Origin: Vibrio penaeicida
GTDB taxonomy: Bacteria > Pseudomonadota > Gammaproteobacteria > Enterobacterales > Vibrionaceae
NCBI RefSeq assembly: GCF_002933855.1
Contig: NZ_BFAQ01000020.1
Span: forward strand, 124,001 to 188,000
Direction: 5' to 3'
DNA: 64,000 bases
Shown: piece by piece, positions 10,349-21,227 of the stretch
How the letters are laid out: every line of letters starts with the position of its first letter
Position numbering within the stretch: position 1 is the stretch's first letter
Notes under the pieces: model-generated
What the model saw: the letters and a program-made list of their open reading frames with translations, nothing else
The model's database searches: none
What the model was told of the DNA's origin: nothing
Made by a program: the position numbers and the translations under genes

Positions 10349-10963
10349 TTACTTCGCCAGATCGTCCAGCTTCATTTGCAGAGTCTGGCTCGCATCTGAT
10401 TGCTGTTGTGCTTCTGAGTAGGCAGCATAAGCACCTTCAGGATTCCCCTGACGAAGCAAGATATCACCTTTAAGCTCTGCAACACGACCTGCCCAACCCG
10501 CTTCTTTAATCGAATCAAGCTGAGTAAGCGCTTCGTCGTACTTTTCTTGTTCTGCAAGTACGCGAGAAGTACGTACTGTAAGCAAAGAAACGATAGCCGT
10601 ATCTTTTGTGTTTGCTTTAGCCCAGTTTAACTGCTCTAGAGCCTTGTCCAGCTCTCCCGCTTCAACAAATGCTTTTGCTAGTTGCAGCGCAGCTAATACT
10701 GAATATTGAGATTCTTTATTCGCTTCAATAAACGCCAGCGCATCAGATGATGACTCTGCACCAGAGTTCTGTATTTGAGTCAGTACTTTATCGTACGCTT
10801 GAGAAGCTGCACCTTGCGCTTCTGCTTGCGAATCCTGATAAAAACGCCAGCCAAAGATACCGCCTAAGCCAACCACCGCACCTACGATGACCGCTTTACC
10901 ATTCTCTTTCCACCATTCTTTAATGGCTTCTACCTGTTGTTCTTCAGTATCGTAGAGTTCCAC
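10349..10963 (-). CDS. yfgM: YfgM family inner-membrane TPR protein
   Basis: 204 residues. A short cytoplasmic N-terminus (MELYDTEEQQVEAIKEWW) precedes one membrane helix at about 24-42 and a periplasmic tetratricopeptide-like domain. In E. coli, YfgM is an ancillary partner of the SecYEG translocon and of the periplasmic chaperone PpiD. It lies between hisS (12-base gap) and bamB in the same order as in E. coli, which supports the name. Confidence 0.93.
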   Translation of the reverse strand: MELYDTEEQQVEAIKEWWKENGKAVIVGAVVGLGGIFGWRFYQDSQAEAQGAASQAYDKVLTQIQNSGAESSSDALAFIEANKESQYSVLAALQLAKAFVEAGELDKALEQLNWAKANTKDTAIVSLLTVRTSRVLAEQEKYDEALTQLDSIKEAGWAGRVAELKGDILLRQGNPEGAYAAYSEAQQQSDASQTLQMKLDDLAK

Positions 10964-10975
10964 GTCCTGTCCTCT

Positions 10976-12244
10976 TTAGATCAAATGCTTAAGTTGCTCG
11001 GCAACGTCTGCCTGTGCAACTGTTGTTTGTTCGCCACCTGTTAAGTCTTTAACGACTACAGTACCTTCCGCTACTTCGTTTTCACCAAGTACCAAGGCTA
11101 CTACCGCGCCAACTTTGTCAGCACGCTTAAATTGTTTCTTGAAATTACCGCCACCGAAGTGCGTCATCACGCGTATACCCGGCAATGACTCTCGAAGTTG
11201 TTCTGCCAGCTTCATGTTGGCCATTAAGGTGCCTTCACCAGCACTTACCATGTACACATCGACTGCGCGACGCGTTTCTGCCAGATCTAGTTCTTCTAAC
11301 ATAAGAACTAAGCGCTCTAACCCCATAGCAAAACCAACTGCGGGGGTAGACTTACCGCCCAACTGCTCGACAAGCCCGTCGTAACGACCGCCGCCGCATA
11401 CTGTGCCTTGAGCACCTAAGCTTTCGGTAATCCACTCAAAAACGGTACGATTGTAATAATCCAAACCACGCACAAGACGCTGGTTAACTTGGTATTCGAT
11501 ACCGGCAGCGTCGAGAAGTTCACACAATCCAGCAAAATGTGCTTTAGATTCTTCGTCAAGGTAATCGGACAGCTGAGGTGCATCAACTAGAATCGCTTGA
11601 ATATCTGCATTTTTGGTATCCAGAACACGTAGCGGGTTCGTATGCATACGACGTTTACAATCTTCATCGAGAATATCGATGTGCTGCTCAAGGAATTCAA
11701 TTAACGCAGTACGATAGTTAGCACGAGCCTCTAATGAACCAATTGAATTTAACTCTAGACGCACGTGTTTTTCGATACCGAGTTCTCGCCATAGACGCGC
11801 GGTCAGCATGATCAGCTCAGCATCGACGTCGGGACCATTCAGACCGAACACTTCCACACCACACTGGTGGAATTGACGATAACGACCTTTTTGAGGACGC
11901 TCGTGACGAAACATTGGTCCCATATACCACAAACGCTGCTCTTGGTTATACAGCAAACCATTTTCAATACCTGAACGAACGCAACCAGCCGTCCCTTCTG
12001 GGCGCAAAGTCAGGCTATCGCCATTGCGGTCTTCAAAGGTGTACATCTCTTTTTCAACAACGTCGGTCACTTCACCGATGGCGCGGCTAAATAGATGAGT
12101 CATCTCAACGATAGGCATGCGAACTTCACTGTATCCGTACGCACTGATTACATGTTTAACCGCGCTCTCCACTTTTTGCCAAAGAGGAGATTGTGTAGGG
12201 AGGCAGTCATTCATGCCTCTGATTGCTTGTATCGTTTTTGCCAC
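10976..12244 (-). CDS. hisS: Histidine-tRNA ligase
   Basis: 422 residues from a GTG start ([13 protein letters not shown]). A class II synthetase: motif 2 region [14 protein letters not shown], the histidine-specific loop [13 protein letters not shown], motif 3 GFAMGLERL, and a C-terminal anticodon-binding domain. It charges tRNA-His with histidine. It sits between ispG and yfgM, the conserved order. Confidence 0.98.
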   Translation of the reverse strand: MAKTIQAIRGMNDCLPTQSPLWQKVESAVKHVISAYGYSEVRMPIVEMTHLFSRAIGEVTDVVEKEMYTFEDRNGDSLTLRPEGTAGCVRSGIENGLLYNQEQRLWYMGPMFRHERPQKGRYRQFHQCGVEVFGLNGPDVDAELIMLTARLWRELGIEKHVRLELNSIGSLEARANYRTALIEFLEQHIDILDEDCKRRMHTNPLRVLDTKNADIQAILVDAPQLSDYLDEESKAHFAGLCELLDAAGIEYQVNQRLVRGLDYYNRTVFEWITESLGAQGTVCGGGRYDGLVEQLGGKSTPAVGFAMGLERLVLMLEELDLAETRRAVDVYMVSAGEGTLMANMKLAEQLRESLPGIRVMTHFGGGNFKKQFKRADKVGAVVALVLGENEVAEGTVVVKDLTGGEQTTVAQADVAEQLKHLI

Positions 12245-12261
12245 AGTTATTACCGTCGAGA

Positions 12262-13386
12262 TTATTGTTTATCGATTAAATTGATGTCGATGCGATTGCT
12301 TTCATCAAGCACCGACGCTTTTGCACGAATTTTTGCTTCGAGCTTGCTAACCAAATCTTCATTATCAAAGCGTTCTTTTTGACGTTTACCGTCTTCATAA
12401 AAAGCGCTTTTCTTGTGACTTCCAGCTAGCCCTAAATGGGAAACTTCTGCTTCACCTGGACCATTTACCACACAACCAATGATAGAGACATCCATAGGTG
12501 TAATAATGTCTTCCAAGCGTTCTTCTAAAGCATTGACTGTGTTGATCACATCAAATTCTTGACGAGAACAACTAGGGCAAGCAATAAAGTTAATACCACG
12601 AGACCGAATTCGAAGGGACTTTAGAATATCGAATCCGACTTTAATTTCTTCCACTGGATCGGCTGCCAAAGAGATTCGAAGTGTATCTCCGATGCCTTCA
12701 TTCAGTAGCATGCCAAGGCCCACTGCGGATTTAACCGATCCTGCACGCGCACCGCCAGCTTCAGTTATACCTAGGTGAAGCGGTTGATCAATCTCTTTCG
12801 CTAGAAGGCGATAAGAATCAACGGCTAAAAAGACATCTGATGCTTTTACACTGACTTTGAACTGATCGAAATTCAAACGATCGAGGTAATCAACATGGCG
12901 CATTGCTGATTCTACCAGCGCTTCAGGTGTAGGTTCACCGTACTTCACTTGCAGATCTTTTTCCAAAGAACCGCCATTAACGCCTATACGAATAGGGATA
13001 TTTTTATCGCGAGCACAATCGACAACCGATTTCACTCGCGCTTCATTACCGATGTTACCTGGGTTTATTCTTAAGCAGTCAACACCATACTCCGCGACTT
13101 TCAATGCAATTCGGTAGTCGAAATGAATATCGGCCACTAACGGAACATCAACTTGCTGCTTTATGAGTTTAAAGGCTTCTGCTGCTTCCATAGTTGGAAC
13201 AGAAACGCGAACAATATCAGCGCCAACGGTTTCCAGAGACTTAATTTGAGCCACTGTTGCTTCAACATCCGTTGTTCTGGTGTTGGTCATGGACTGTACC
13301 GCGATAGGGGCACCGTCACCGATCGGCACATCACCCACATATATGCGGGTCGATGCACGACGTTTAATAGGGGATTCGTGTTGCAT
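12262..13386 (-). CDS. ispG: (E)-4-hydroxy-3-methylbut-2-enyl-diphosphate synthase
   Basis: 374 residues (E. coli 372). It reduces methylerythritol cyclodiphosphate to HMBPP, the penultimate step of the MEP isoprenoid pathway. An N-terminal TIM barrel is followed by the iron-sulfur domain with Cys270, Cys273 and Cys305 as [4Fe-4S] ligands, and Glu312 in VNGPGEAE. The enzyme needs an iron-sulfur cluster, and the isc operon lies about 8 kb away. It is flanked by rodZ and hisS on the same strand. Confidence 0.98.
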   Translation of the reverse strand: MQHESPIKRRASTRIYVGDVPIGDGAPIAVQSMTNTRTTDVEATVAQIKSLETVGADIVRVSVPTMEAAEAFKLIKQQVDVPLVADIHFDYRIALKVAEYGVDCLRINPGNIGNEARVKSVVDCARDKNIPIRIGVNGGSLEKDLQVKYGEPTPEALVESAMRHVDYLDRLNFDQFKVSVKASDVFLAVDSYRLLAKEIDQPLHLGITEAGGARAGSVKSAVGLGMLLNEGIGDTLRISLAADPVEEIKVGFDILKSLRIRSRGINFIACPSCSRQEFDVINTVNALEERLEDIITPMDVSIIGCVVNGPGEAEVSHLGLAGSHKKSAFYEDGKRQKERFDNEDLVSKLEAKIRAKASVLDESNRIDINLIDKQ

Positions 13387-13411
13387 AATGGCTTTTAGAC
13401 TTACTCAGCTT

Positions 13412-14410
13412 CTAGGGTAATTTGAATCTTGCTACTTTGCCTGCAGTATACCCAGAAAGGTCTACAGCTTCACCAGCAAATGTCATTGAAACACCTTCAG
13501 GTGCACCTAATATTACGCTGTATGGAGCCTTGCCACTTAAAGAAAGTTGGTGACCCGCTTTTTTTACACCCGTAGCAAGTACTTTGCCTTCTGCGTCTTT
13601 TACCTGAATCCAGCAATCAGCCGAAAACGACATTGAAACTGGGTTAGCAGATGCCGGAGAATCTGAAAGAGCGATGTTAGTACTCTCAGACGATTCAGCA
13701 TCAGATGACTCGTTTGATAAAGAAGACGAAACGTCACTTGTTGCTGTATCGGTAACTGAGCTATCAGTGTCTGAAGATTCGGTATTTGAAGAGTTGTTAA
13801 CTTCTTCGTTGGCAGATGTCGTGTCTTCTGTTGAAACAGCTGCATTGGCAGCTGGCTCAACCTCTTCATTCTGTTGAACTGGTTGAGCTGAAGCGACATT
13901 GAGTTCTCTCTGTGCTTCAAGCACCGCCAAATCAGCTTCTGATTCTTGAGAAAGGGAATCTGATGAAGAGGTCAGCTCCGAAACTGAAAGTGTGTCTAGG
14001 CTCTGATTTTGCCACCACCACACAGAAGATATGCCCACCAGAACAGCCAGCACCCCCCAGGTAATCAACATGATTCGACTGTCGTGTTTTTCTCGATTGG
14101 TTTTTCTCGAAAAGCTCTGCATGGACTGTTCTTTATGATTCACCTCTTCTTCCAAAAGTGGCAAAACATCATCATCACTTAGTCCAACGGCCTTGGCGTA
14201 AGATCGCAAATAGCCACGGGTAAAAGTGGCTACTTGGTCTGACTTGAAGTTGTTATCTTCAATGTTTTGTATCACCGCCAAGCGGAGACGAAGACGGTCA
14301 GCAATGTCTTTTTGCGTTAACCCCAGCTTCTCTCGCTGTTGGCGCAGTACATCGCCAGGAAGTGGCAATGTAGAAATAGTCATATTTTCTGCAGTTTGTT
14401 CAATACTCAT
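13412..14410 (-). CDS. rodZ: Cytoskeleton protein RodZ
   Basis: 332 residues. A cytoplasmic helix-turn-helix domain (about 18-90, with GLTQKDIADRLRLR) binds MreB in the family. A basic juxtamembrane stretch, one membrane helix at about 113-133, a long periplasmic linker (about 140-255) made largely of Ser, Glu, Asp, Thr and Asn, and a C-terminal beta domain follow. RodZ links MreB to the envelope to keep rod shape. The gene overlaps pilW by 11 bases. The linker is more Ser/acid-rich than I would expect, but the domain order is normal. Confidence 0.95.
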   Translation of the reverse strand: MSIEQTAENMTISTLPLPGDVLRQQREKLGLTQKDIADRLRLRLAVIQNIEDNNFKSDQVATFTRGYLRSYAKAVGLSDDDVLPLLEEEVNHKEQSMQSFSRKTNREKHDSRIMLITWGVLAVLVGISSVWWWQNQSLDTLSVSELTSSSDSLSQESEADLAVLEAQRELNVASAQPVQQNEEVEPAANAAVSTEDTTSANEEVNNSSNTESSDTDSSVTDTATSDVSSSLSNESSDAESSESTNIALSDSPASANPVSMSFSADCWIQVKDAEGKVLATGVKKAGHQLSLSGKAPYSVILGAPEGVSMTFAGEAVDLSGYTAGKVARFKLP

Positions 14411-15158
14411 TCGCTACGTACTTCTGATATTGAATCGAGTCTGGGTATTTGTCTTTTAATACGCTCGCGTACTTACTTACAAGAGTGTTATTGCCTGCTT
14501 GTTTTTCTAATTCAATTAGCAAGCCCAAACTCGAAGCTTTATACCCATATCTATTATGAAATTTTAAAAGTCTAACCCTAGCTTCCCGATACTTTGCTTT
14601 TTGAATTTCTATTTGTGTTAGCTGAAGTATAGAAACAACACGGTTTGGGTCATGATCCAAAGAACGGGCAAAATAATACTCAGCTTTATCCTGATCGCCG
14701 CTTTTCAGCGCACACATTGCCGCATTTTGATAGCTGGCTGCAATCAGGTAGTAATATGGCTGTTCAATAGCACGGTTAAAGAATGCATCGGCTTCATCGT
14801 ATCGACCGATTTTACAAAGAAACGTACCGTAGTTATTGAGTACATCACCGTTCTTAGGCGACTCCCTAAGTGCCTTTTTATAGGCTTGCTCTGCCTGACC
14901 AGTCTCGCCAACTTCTTGATAAAAGTGAGCCATTGCGATCAGTGAACGATAATAATCTGGTGCGTAGCTTACTGCTGTTTCAAGATTTTCTCTTGCCCGA
15001 ATCATATCTTTGGACTCAAGATAACTTAAACCTAAGCTTATACGCGCTTCCGCCGCCTTTATCTTATCAAACTGATTATTAGCGGATTGTTCAGTAACTG
15101 TAACACAACCTACTAACAAACTAACCAGAAATATGTTCGCAATTCTCACTAACATCAC
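14400..15158 (-). CDS. pilW: Type IV pilus biogenesis/stability lipoprotein PilW (PilF)
   Basis: 252 residues. Lipoprotein signal with LVGC (Cys18), then tandem TPR repeats such as LGLSYLESKDMIRARENLE and DVLNNYGTFLCKIGRYDEAD. PilW/PilF proteins are outer-membrane pilotins needed for assembly of the type IV pilus secretin. It lies between rlmN and rodZ, the typical place. It overlaps the start of rodZ, suggesting coupled translation. Confidence 0.93.
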   Translation of the reverse strand: MMLVRIANIFLVSLLVGCVTVTEQSANNQFDKIKAAEARISLGLSYLESKDMIRARENLETAVSYAPDYYRSLIAMAHFYQEVGETGQAEQAYKKALRESPKNGDVLNNYGTFLCKIGRYDEADAFFNRAIEQPYYYLIAASYQNAAMCALKSGDQDKAEYYFARSLDHDPNRVVSILQLTQIEIQKAKYREARVRLLKFHNRYGYKASSLGLLIELEKQAGNNTLVSKYASVLKDKYPDSIQYQKYVANEY

Positions 15159-15200
15159 ACTCCCTTACTATCTGGGGAGTCTTTCTGGTCAATTATCAAC

Positions 15201-16319
15201 TCAGATTGACTTCACCTCGATTGGTTCCCCGTGCTGTTTAAGTTTTGTCCGTTTTGTTCGATCGATCACATCTCCAACTAGCTGACCGCAAGCTGCATCA
15301 ATGTCATCACCACGAGTTTTACGCACAGTTACCGTGTAATCATATTTCATCAACGTTTTCATAAAACGGTCGATGCGTGAGTTACTCGGCTTGCGGTATG
15401 GTGAACCAGGATAAGGGTTAAAAGGAATCAAATTTATCTTCGACGGAGTATCTTTTAACAATTCTGCGAGTTGTCTTGCATGTTCCATATCATCATTCAC
15501 ATGATCAAGCAGAACATACTCAATCGTAACTTTGCCACGGTTGGCATTGGATGACGCAATATAGCGTCTAACGGAATTGAGAAAATCCTCGATGTCCCAG
15601 CGATCATTAATAGGCATGATCTCACTTCGAAGCTCATCATTTGGTGCGTGTAAAGAAATGGCCAGTGCAACATCGATGTTCCCTGTCATTTGATCGAGGC
15701 CAGAAACTACCCCTGACGTTGAAACCGTCACGCGTCGCTTTGATAAACCAAAACCTAAGTCATCAAGCATGATCTCCAAAGAAGGGATCAGGTTTTTCAT
15801 GTTCAGTAGCGGTTCGCCCATTCCCATCATCACAACATTGGTAATTGGGCGGCGACCCGTTTCTTTTTGCAATCCAATCTCTCTTGCTGCGCGCCAAACT
15901 TGGCCAATAATTTCTGAAACTTTTAGATTGCGGTTGAATCCTTGTTGAGCGGTAGAGCAAAATTTACACTCAAGTGCGCAGCCAACTTGGGAGGACACAC
16001 AAAGTGTCGCTCTATCAGCATCAGGGATATACACCGTTTCGACATCTTGATCACCAACGCGCATAGCCCATTTGATGGTTCCATCAGTAGAGTGCTGAGC
16101 TTCAGAGACATAAGGCGCACGAATTTCTGAAACACGCATAAGCTTCTCTCGAAGCTTCTTATTGAGATTGGTCATGTTCTCAAAATCGTCTACACCAAAA
16201 TGGTAGATCCACTTCATGACCTGATCAGCACGAAATGCTTTCTCGCCTAATTCATCGGCGAAGTATTTTCGTAGCCCTTTACGGTCAAAATCCAGTAGAT
16301 TTACTTTTTCGGTGCTCAT
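15201..16319 (-). CDS. rlmN: Dual-specificity 23S rRNA/tRNA adenine-C2 methyltransferase RlmN
   Basis: 372 residues. Radical-SAM motif CxxxCxxC at Cys114, Cys118 and Cys121 (CALECKFC); Cys344 in AACGQL corresponds to the family's catalytic methyl-carrying cysteine. It makes 2-methyladenosine at A2503 of 23S rRNA and A37 of some tRNAs. It needs a [4Fe-4S] cluster. It is followed 42 bases later by pilW on the same strand. Confidence 0.98.
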   Translation of the reverse strand: MSTEKVNLLDFDRKGLRKYFADELGEKAFRADQVMKWIYHFGVDDFENMTNLNKKLREKLMRVSEIRAPYVSEAQHSTDGTIKWAMRVGDQDVETVYIPDADRATLCVSSQVGCALECKFCSTAQQGFNRNLKVSEIIGQVWRAAREIGLQKETGRRPITNVVMMGMGEPLLNMKNLIPSLEIMLDDLGFGLSKRRVTVSTSGVVSGLDQMTGNIDVALAISLHAPNDELRSEIMPINDRWDIEDFLNSVRRYIASSNANRGKVTIEYVLLDHVNDDMEHARQLAELLKDTPSKINLIPFNPYPGSPYRKPSNSRIDRFMKTLMKYDYTVTVRKTRGDDIDAACGQLVGDVIDRTKRTKLKQHGEPIEVKSI

Positions 16320-16505
16320 GTTGTCTCTCGCAGGTGTAACTGTATTTAAGGGCGCGAATTGTACAGCCTTTACCCAGTGACAACAAGGGGGCGAAAGTAA
16401 GGTTATTTATAAAGGATTAATTTCAAATTGTTTAATTTTTAAACAGAAGAAAAATAACGAGTATGAAGTGCTATATTGCGGGAAAACGGGAAAGGATTTT
16501 TGAAG

Positions 16506-16537
16506 CATTGCACCTATGAATAGCCATAAGTGCAATG
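16506..16537. other. Hairpin downstream of ndk
   Basis: Arms CATTGCAC and GTGCAATG, with an inner TATG / CATA pair giving a stem of about 12 bp with a bulge. It begins 23 bases after the ndk stop. There is no T-run on the minus strand side, so it is either a weak terminator or an RNA-stabilising 3' hairpin. Confidence 0.5.
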
Positions 16538-16560
16538 ATGAATTCACACTCTAGAAAGGA

Positions 16561-16992
16561 TTAATCTTCTCGAGGGCAAATTTCAGACGCAGGGAAGAAA
16601 AACTCTATTTCTCGCGCTGCTGATTCAGGGCTATCACTTCCGTGAACGGAGTTGTAACGCATGCTTACCGCGTAATCGGCACGAATGGTTCCACATGCTG
16701 CTTCTTCAGGGTTCGTTTTACCCATTAACTCACGGTATCGAGCAATGGCATTTTCACCTTCAAGTACTTGAACCATAATCGGTCCAGATGTCATGAACTC
16801 TTTCAAACCTTCAAAGAAAGGCTTGCCTTCATGCTCGGCATAAAACCCACTTGCTTGGTCATCTGATAGATGAACCATTTTAGCAGCGATAATTCTTAAG
16901 CCTGCTTTTTCAAATCGATGGTAGATTTCACCGACAAGATTTCTTTTTACAGCATCGGGCTTAATGATGGAAAACGTTCTTTCTAGAGCCAT
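16561..16992 (-). CDS. ndk: Nucleoside-diphosphate kinase
   Basis: 143 residues, standard length. It transfers the gamma phosphate between NTPs and NDPs through the phosphohistidine His117 in the motif NSVHGSD. The N-terminus [15 protein letters not shown] is typical. It is a stand-alone gene between pepB and rlmN. Confidence 0.98.
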   Translation of the reverse strand: MALERTFSIIKPDAVKRNLVGEIYHRFEKAGLRIIAAKMVHLSDDQASGFYAEHEGKPFFEGLKEFMTSGPIMVQVLEGENAIARYRELMGKTNPEEAACGTIRADYAVSMRYNSVHGSDSPESAAREIEFFFPASEICPRED

Positions 16993-17021
16993 AAGATGTC
17001 CTTCGTTCTTTCGTTATAGTA

Positions 17022-17060
17022 TCCGAGGGTTACATTTAATTTGCTTCCCTCGGATTTTTT
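17022..17060 (+). terminator. Hairpin with T-run between pepB and ndk
   Basis: Arms TCCGAGGG (17022-17029) and CCCTCGGA (17047-17054) followed by TTTTT on the plus strand. The flanking genes are both on the minus strand, so the T-run faces the wrong way for pepB. It may still end pepB transcription as an A-tract hairpin, or stop antisense transcription. Confidence 0.45.
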
Positions 17061-17074
17061 AAGTTGAATTCAGT

Positions 17075-18367
17075 TTATTTCGCTTGTTCTGTCAAAATTC
17101 GAGCAAGTGTACGTACACCCATACCCGTTGCGCCAGCCGACCATTTGTCACTCGCACTCTTACGATACGTGCCAGCACAGTCGAAATGCAACCAACCTTT
17201 CTTGTAGTCATTCACAAAATACGACAAAAAGGCTGCAGCAGTACTCGCACCAGGAGAATAGTGACCGCTACTGATGTTTGACAAATCAGCAAAGTTTGAA
17301 GGCAACATTGAACGGTGGAAATCCGCCAGAGGCAGAGGCCATAACCCCTCACGCTCTTCAACTGCATAACCTACTGCCTTGGATGACAGTTGCTGGTCAA
17401 ATGACAACAGCGCATGGTAATCGTTACCCAATGCATTCTTAGCTGCACCCGTCAGAGTCGCGCAGTCGATTATCAGTTCTGGGTTTTGTTCGCTAGCAAA
17501 TAAAAGACCATCAGCGAGAACTAAGCGCCCTTCTGCATCGGTATTCATGATTTCGACAGTCTTGCCATTTTTATAGGTGATGATGTCACCTAGCTTGAAA
17601 GCTCGACCTGAAATCATATTTTCAGCACAACAAAGGATTAATTTCACACGCTTGTTAAGCCCGCGAAGGATAGCCAAACCAAGACCACCCGTAATCGTAC
17701 CCGAACCACCCATGTCAGCTTTCATGGCATCCATGAATCCTGAAGGCTTAATGCTGTAACCGCCTGAATCAAATGTAATACCTTTACCAACTAAACAAGC
17801 AAAAACAGGCGCATTTTCGTCACCCGTTGGGTTGAAGTCCAATTGAAGCATTGCAGATGTACGTTCAGAACCACGACCAACCGCGTAAATGCCTTCCCAA
17901 CCTTCTGTTAGCAAGTCTTTGTCTTTAACGATTCGGTAAGTCACATGCTCTGGCGCTAGAGATTTAATAAACTCACCGGCCATAGTTGCTAGTTGACGAG
18001 GTGCAACTTCTTCAGCACTTTTGTTGATGATATCTCGAACCCAGTTTCCTGCCTTGATGCGAGAATTCAATTCGTGTTGAGCACTCTCTTCAAGATCAAC
18101 CCACTCAACAGTATTGGTATTTTTAGGACCGCGGTAGCCTTGGTAAAACGCCCAAATGCTCTCCACATCCCAGCCTTCACCTTGCAAAAATACGGATTTA
18201 ATTCCTTGACCATCCAGTTTGCGACCTGCGCGCTGAATCACGTCGACTAACTCACCATCGGTGTGGTGAATTGTTGTACCTTGTTCTGTAAAAGATAAAA
18301 TTGCTTTTTCGCCCCATTGAGGGAGTGCCGCTTGTGATGAAATGAATACCGGCATTTGTGTAGACAT
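17075..18367 (-). CDS. pepB: Aminopeptidase PepB (peptidase B, M17 family)
   Basis: 430 residues from the ATG with AAGGAGA six bases upstream ([10 protein letters not shown]); an upstream in-frame start exists but has no such site. Leucine aminopeptidase family M17: signature [14 protein letters not shown] with metal ligands, and [16 protein letters not shown] with the catalytic Lys. It removes N-terminal residues from peptides in the cytoplasm. In E. coli pepB directly follows iscX. Here a PTS gene and a LysR gene lie in between. Confidence 0.95.
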   Translation of the reverse strand: MSTQMPVFISSQAALPQWGEKAILSFTEQGTTIHHTDGELVDVIQRAGRKLDGQGIKSVFLQGEGWDVESIWAFYQGYRGPKNTNTVEWVDLEESAQHELNSRIKAGNWVRDIINKSAEEVAPRQLATMAGEFIKSLAPEHVTYRIVKDKDLLTEGWEGIYAVGRGSERTSAMLQLDFNPTGDENAPVFACLVGKGITFDSGGYSIKPSGFMDAMKADMGGSGTITGGLGLAILRGLNKRVKLILCCAENMISGRAFKLGDIITYKNGKTVEIMNTDAEGRLVLADGLLFASEQNPELIIDCATLTGAAKNALGNDYHALLSFDQQLSSKAVGYAVEEREGLWPLPLADFHRSMLPSNFADLSNISSGHYSPGASTAAAFLSYFVNDYKKGWLHFDCAGTYRKSASDKWSAGATGMGVRTLARILTEQAK

Positions 18368-18601
18368 GATTTCTCCTTGTCTTGTCATCGTAATCTTCGC
18401 TGATTTCTATTACGACTTTGTTTCTTTTTACGAGTTGAGGAATGTTAGCATTATGTTCGTAGAAAATGTCATCCGGATAACAAAAACAAGTACCGATGAG
18501 CACTTTTTCTAGCAAATAATGTTTTGTGAGTTGCTAAGGCTTAAATCTTGGGATGGGTATGCGAGTAAGGTTTAAAGAATTCAACAAGCAAAGCATTGAG
18601 G
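18368..18601. other. Gap between the pepB start and the PTS gene terminator
   Basis: About 230 bases before pepB that must hold its promoter. No open frame with a convincing ribosome site is seen. Confidence 0.5.
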
Positions 18602-18640
18602 AGAAAAAGCACAGCATGTTGACTAAGCATACTGTGCTTG
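18602..18640 (-). terminator. Terminator of the PTS permease gene
   Basis: On the minus strand: AAGCACAG ... CTGTGCTT arms (18632-18639 and 18607-18614) followed by TTTCTC. About 45 bases after the PTS stop. Confidence 0.65.
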
Positions 18641-18683
18641 AGGGGGAAATGGTGAGGTGAATCACCATCGTTTACATTTCAAT

Positions 18684-20138
18684 TTAGCTTTGCAGCGCCT
18701 TCTTCATTTGCTCTGCAACCTTGTCAACTTTACCCAGACCAACAATCACTTGCAGTCCACCTTTTCCTATCGTTACCACTCCTGCTGCACCTAGCTGCTT
18801 CAGCGTCTCTTTGTCTGCAATAGACGAGTCTTTCACGGATAGACGCAGGCGCGTTATACAGTTATCAACTTCAAGGATATTCTCCGCACCGCCAATCGCG
18901 GTAATGTAATCCTCGGTAAGCGTTTCGATGTTGGTTTCTATCGCGTTAGCGTCTTCTTCTTCGCCACGACCTGGTGTCCGAAGATTGAACTTGATGATAG
19001 CGAAGCGGAAAACAGCATAGTAAATACCAAAGAAGACTAAACCTTGAAGAATCAACATGTACCACTGCGTTGCCAACGGGTTTTGACTGGACAACACGAA
19101 ATCAACAAAACCTGCGGAGAAGCCAAAGCCAGCCATCCACTCCATAGTTGCCGCGATATACATTGAGATACCAGTTAACACCGCATGAATGACATAAAGC
19201 ATAGGAGCTAGGAACATAAAACTAAACTCTAGCGGCTCAGTTATACCAGTGAAGAAAGAAGCCATGCCCGCAGCTAACATAATAGAGAACGTTTTGTTCT
19301 TGTTCTTTGCATCTGCACAGTGATACATAGCTAATGCAGCGGCTGGTAAGCCAAACATCATAATTGGGAAGAACCCTGCTTGATACATACCTGTCTGCCC
19401 GACAACCGCTGTACCGTTAGCAATAGATTGCGCTCCTCCAAGGAAATTAGGTATATCGTTAATGCCTACTACATCAAACCAAAATACTGGATAAAGGGCA
19501 TGGTGCATGCCTATGGTCAGTAAAATACGGTTGAAAAAGCCAAAAAGCCCAGCTCCAATCGCCCCCATTGCTTCAAGCTTAGTGCCAAATGCAATTAAAG
19601 CATCAAACACAACAGGCCAGATATATAAAAGAATGAAGGCCAAAACCATACCCGCAATGGACGTTAAAATAGGAACCAGACGCTTACCACTGAAAAATGC
19701 TAGCGCCTTAGGCAGCTCGACACCAGAATATCGGTTGTAGATTTCCGCAGAAAGAATACCAACCAAAATGCCGATGAACTGATTATTGATTCGGTCAAAT
19801 GCTGCGGGAACCTCTTCAGTCCCTCCCATCAGCTGCGCGATTGCTTCTGGGTTTAGCAAAGTCATCAACACTGTAAAACAAACGAAACCTGAAAGCGCCG
19901 CAGAACCACTTTTATCTCGGCTTAAACCAAAGGCGACACCAATTGCAAATAGCAACGCCATACTGTCTATAATGGCGCTCCCTGAACGAATTAAAAATGC
20001 GGCCAGAGTACTTTCTGCCCCCCAGCCCACCGGGTCAATCCAATAGCCTACTCCCATCAGGATTGCAGCAGCAGGCAGCGTGGCAACTGGCACCATAAGC
20101 GCCTTACCTACTTTTTGCATATATCCGAGTATATTCAT
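18684..20138 (-). CDS. PTS permease, EIIC-EIIB, N-acetylglucosamine/glucose type (NagE-like)
   Basis: 484 residues from the ATG giving MNILGYMQKVGKAL, with a G-rich ribosome site just upstream. An EIIC membrane domain (about 1-370, about ten helices, with GMHHALYPVFWFD and GITEPLEF) is followed by an EIIB domain (about 410-484) with the phosphorylated Cys427 in NCITRLRLSV. It imports and phosphorylates a sugar. The sequence resembles NagE more than other PTS porters I know, but lacks the C-terminal EIIA domain of E. coli NagE, so an EIIA must come from elsewhere (such as Crr). Divergent from a LysR regulator that probably controls it. Exact sugar uncertain. Confidence 0.85.
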   Translation of the reverse strand: MNILGYMQKVGKALMVPVATLPAAAILMGVGYWIDPVGWGAESTLAAFLIRSGSAIIDSMALLFAIGVAFGLSRDKSGSAALSGFVCFTVLMTLLNPEAIAQLMGGTEEVPAAFDRINNQFIGILVGILSAEIYNRYSGVELPKALAFFSGKRLVPILTSIAGMVLAFILLYIWPVVFDALIAFGTKLEAMGAIGAGLFGFFNRILLTIGMHHALYPVFWFDVVGINDIPNFLGGAQSIANGTAVVGQTGMYQAGFFPIMMFGLPAAALAMYHCADAKNKNKTFSIMLAAGMASFFTGITEPLEFSFMFLAPMLYVIHAVLTGISMYIAATMEWMAGFGFSAGFVDFVLSSQNPLATQWYMLILQGLVFFGIYYAVFRFAIIKFNLRTPGRGEEEDANAIETNIETLTEDYITAIGGAENILEVDNCITRLRLSVKDSSIADKETLKQLGAAGVVTIGKGGLQVIVGLGKVDKVAEQMKKALQS

Positions 20139-20319
20139 AACACCCCCAAACAATTAAACATTCAATTTTTTAATGCACCAGTAAAGATTCAACATATTCA
20201 TGTGTACCGATAAACTGATAACAAAAGTGATTTAGCTAGATTAAATGCAATTTGGAGAGTGAACTCAAACGAAACTCAAGCTAACATGGATTAATTATTT
20301 TAATGCATAGGATTACACC

Positions 20320-21198
20320 TTGGCCAGTAAAGAAATACTGCTAAGAAATTTGCACACCTTCCATATGGCAGCAAAAACGTTGAGTTTCACTCTTTCAGCA
20401 AAAACACTGAATCTGACTCAAAGTGCGGTTAGCCATAGAATTAAAGCGTTGGAAAATGAGTTAGGGTTCAACCTCTTTGTTAGGGGAACAAGAAAGCTGA
20501 CTCTAACCCCTGAGGGCGAGCGTTTTAACAGTACTCTTTCAACATCTCTCAATTCTATTTTTAATGAAATTGGAGAGATAAGAACATCGGATCTCGGGGG
20601 GAAAATAACGCTTGCGACTGCACCTAACTTTGCCAGTGGGTGGCTTCTGCCACGCTTATCTGATTTCAAGAAAAAGCACCCTAACTTTAACTTAAATATC
20701 ATTGCTCAAGAAAACACTCAGGACTTTTCTCGCCACAATATAGAGTTGGCCATTTTCTATGATACCGACCAGCACACTAACATGTTCAGACAACGTTTAT
20801 TTGGAGAGAAATACATTCCAATTTGCACCCCACAATACGCGAAAGAATACCGTTTGTATGAAGATGGGCTCGAATCACTTCATCGAATAAACTTTATTCA
20901 TGCGCTAGGTTCTGATGTTTGGCAAAGGTGGATGAAGCACATGCGGCTCGATGTTGGTATCTTCAATCAATTTTATTGTGTCAGTCATCGAGAGATGAGC
21001 GTTATAAGCGCACGGCATGGGCTAGGTGTCGCCATTGGGCGCTATCAATTCGTGAAAGAGTATCTGGAATCAGGAGAGTTGGTTTCGCCTTACCCAGCAA
21101 TGGAAACTCACTTAGGGTACGACTTACTATGCCCTAAAGGAACGGAAGAAAGACCTAAAATTAAAACCTTTATAAAATGGATAGAGAGCCAAGTATAA
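20320..21198 (+). CDS. LysR-family regulator, DsdC/GcvA-like
   Basis: 292 residues. The start is a TTG: an in-frame TAG lies three codons upstream and the helix-turn-helix needs residues before the first internal ATG. Winged HTH at about 10-70 (FTLSAKTLNLTQSAVSHRIK), then the substrate-binding domain. Overall layout, including ARHGLGVAIGR and the C-terminal FIKWIESQ, resembles DsdC and GcvA. Divergent from the PTS permease with 181 bases between starts, the usual setting for a LysR protein controlling its neighbour. The inducer is unknown; a sugar or amino sugar is inference. Confidence 0.85.
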   Translation: MASKEILLRNLHTFHMAAKTLSFTLSAKTLNLTQSAVSHRIKALENELGFNLFVRGTRKLTLTPEGERFNSTLSTSLNSIFNEIGEIRTSDLGGKITLATAPNFASGWLLPRLSDFKKKHPNFNLNIIAQENTQDFSRHNIELAIFYDTDQHTNMFRQRLFGEKYIPICTPQYAKEYRLYEDGLESLHRINFIHALGSDVWQRWMKHMRLDVGIFNQFYCVSHREMSVISARHGLGVAIGRYQFVKEYLESGELVSPYPAMETHLGYDLLCPKGTEERPKIKTFIKWIESQV

Positions 21199-21227
21199 TC
21201 GGCTCTCTATCACGGCAGTTCGCTGTT

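Noticed and set aside
13674..13877. Long plus-strand frame opposite the rodZ linker
   Set aside because: It is the complement of the Ser/acid-rich linker codons, so the low-complexity Ser/Glu protein is a shadow of rodZ.
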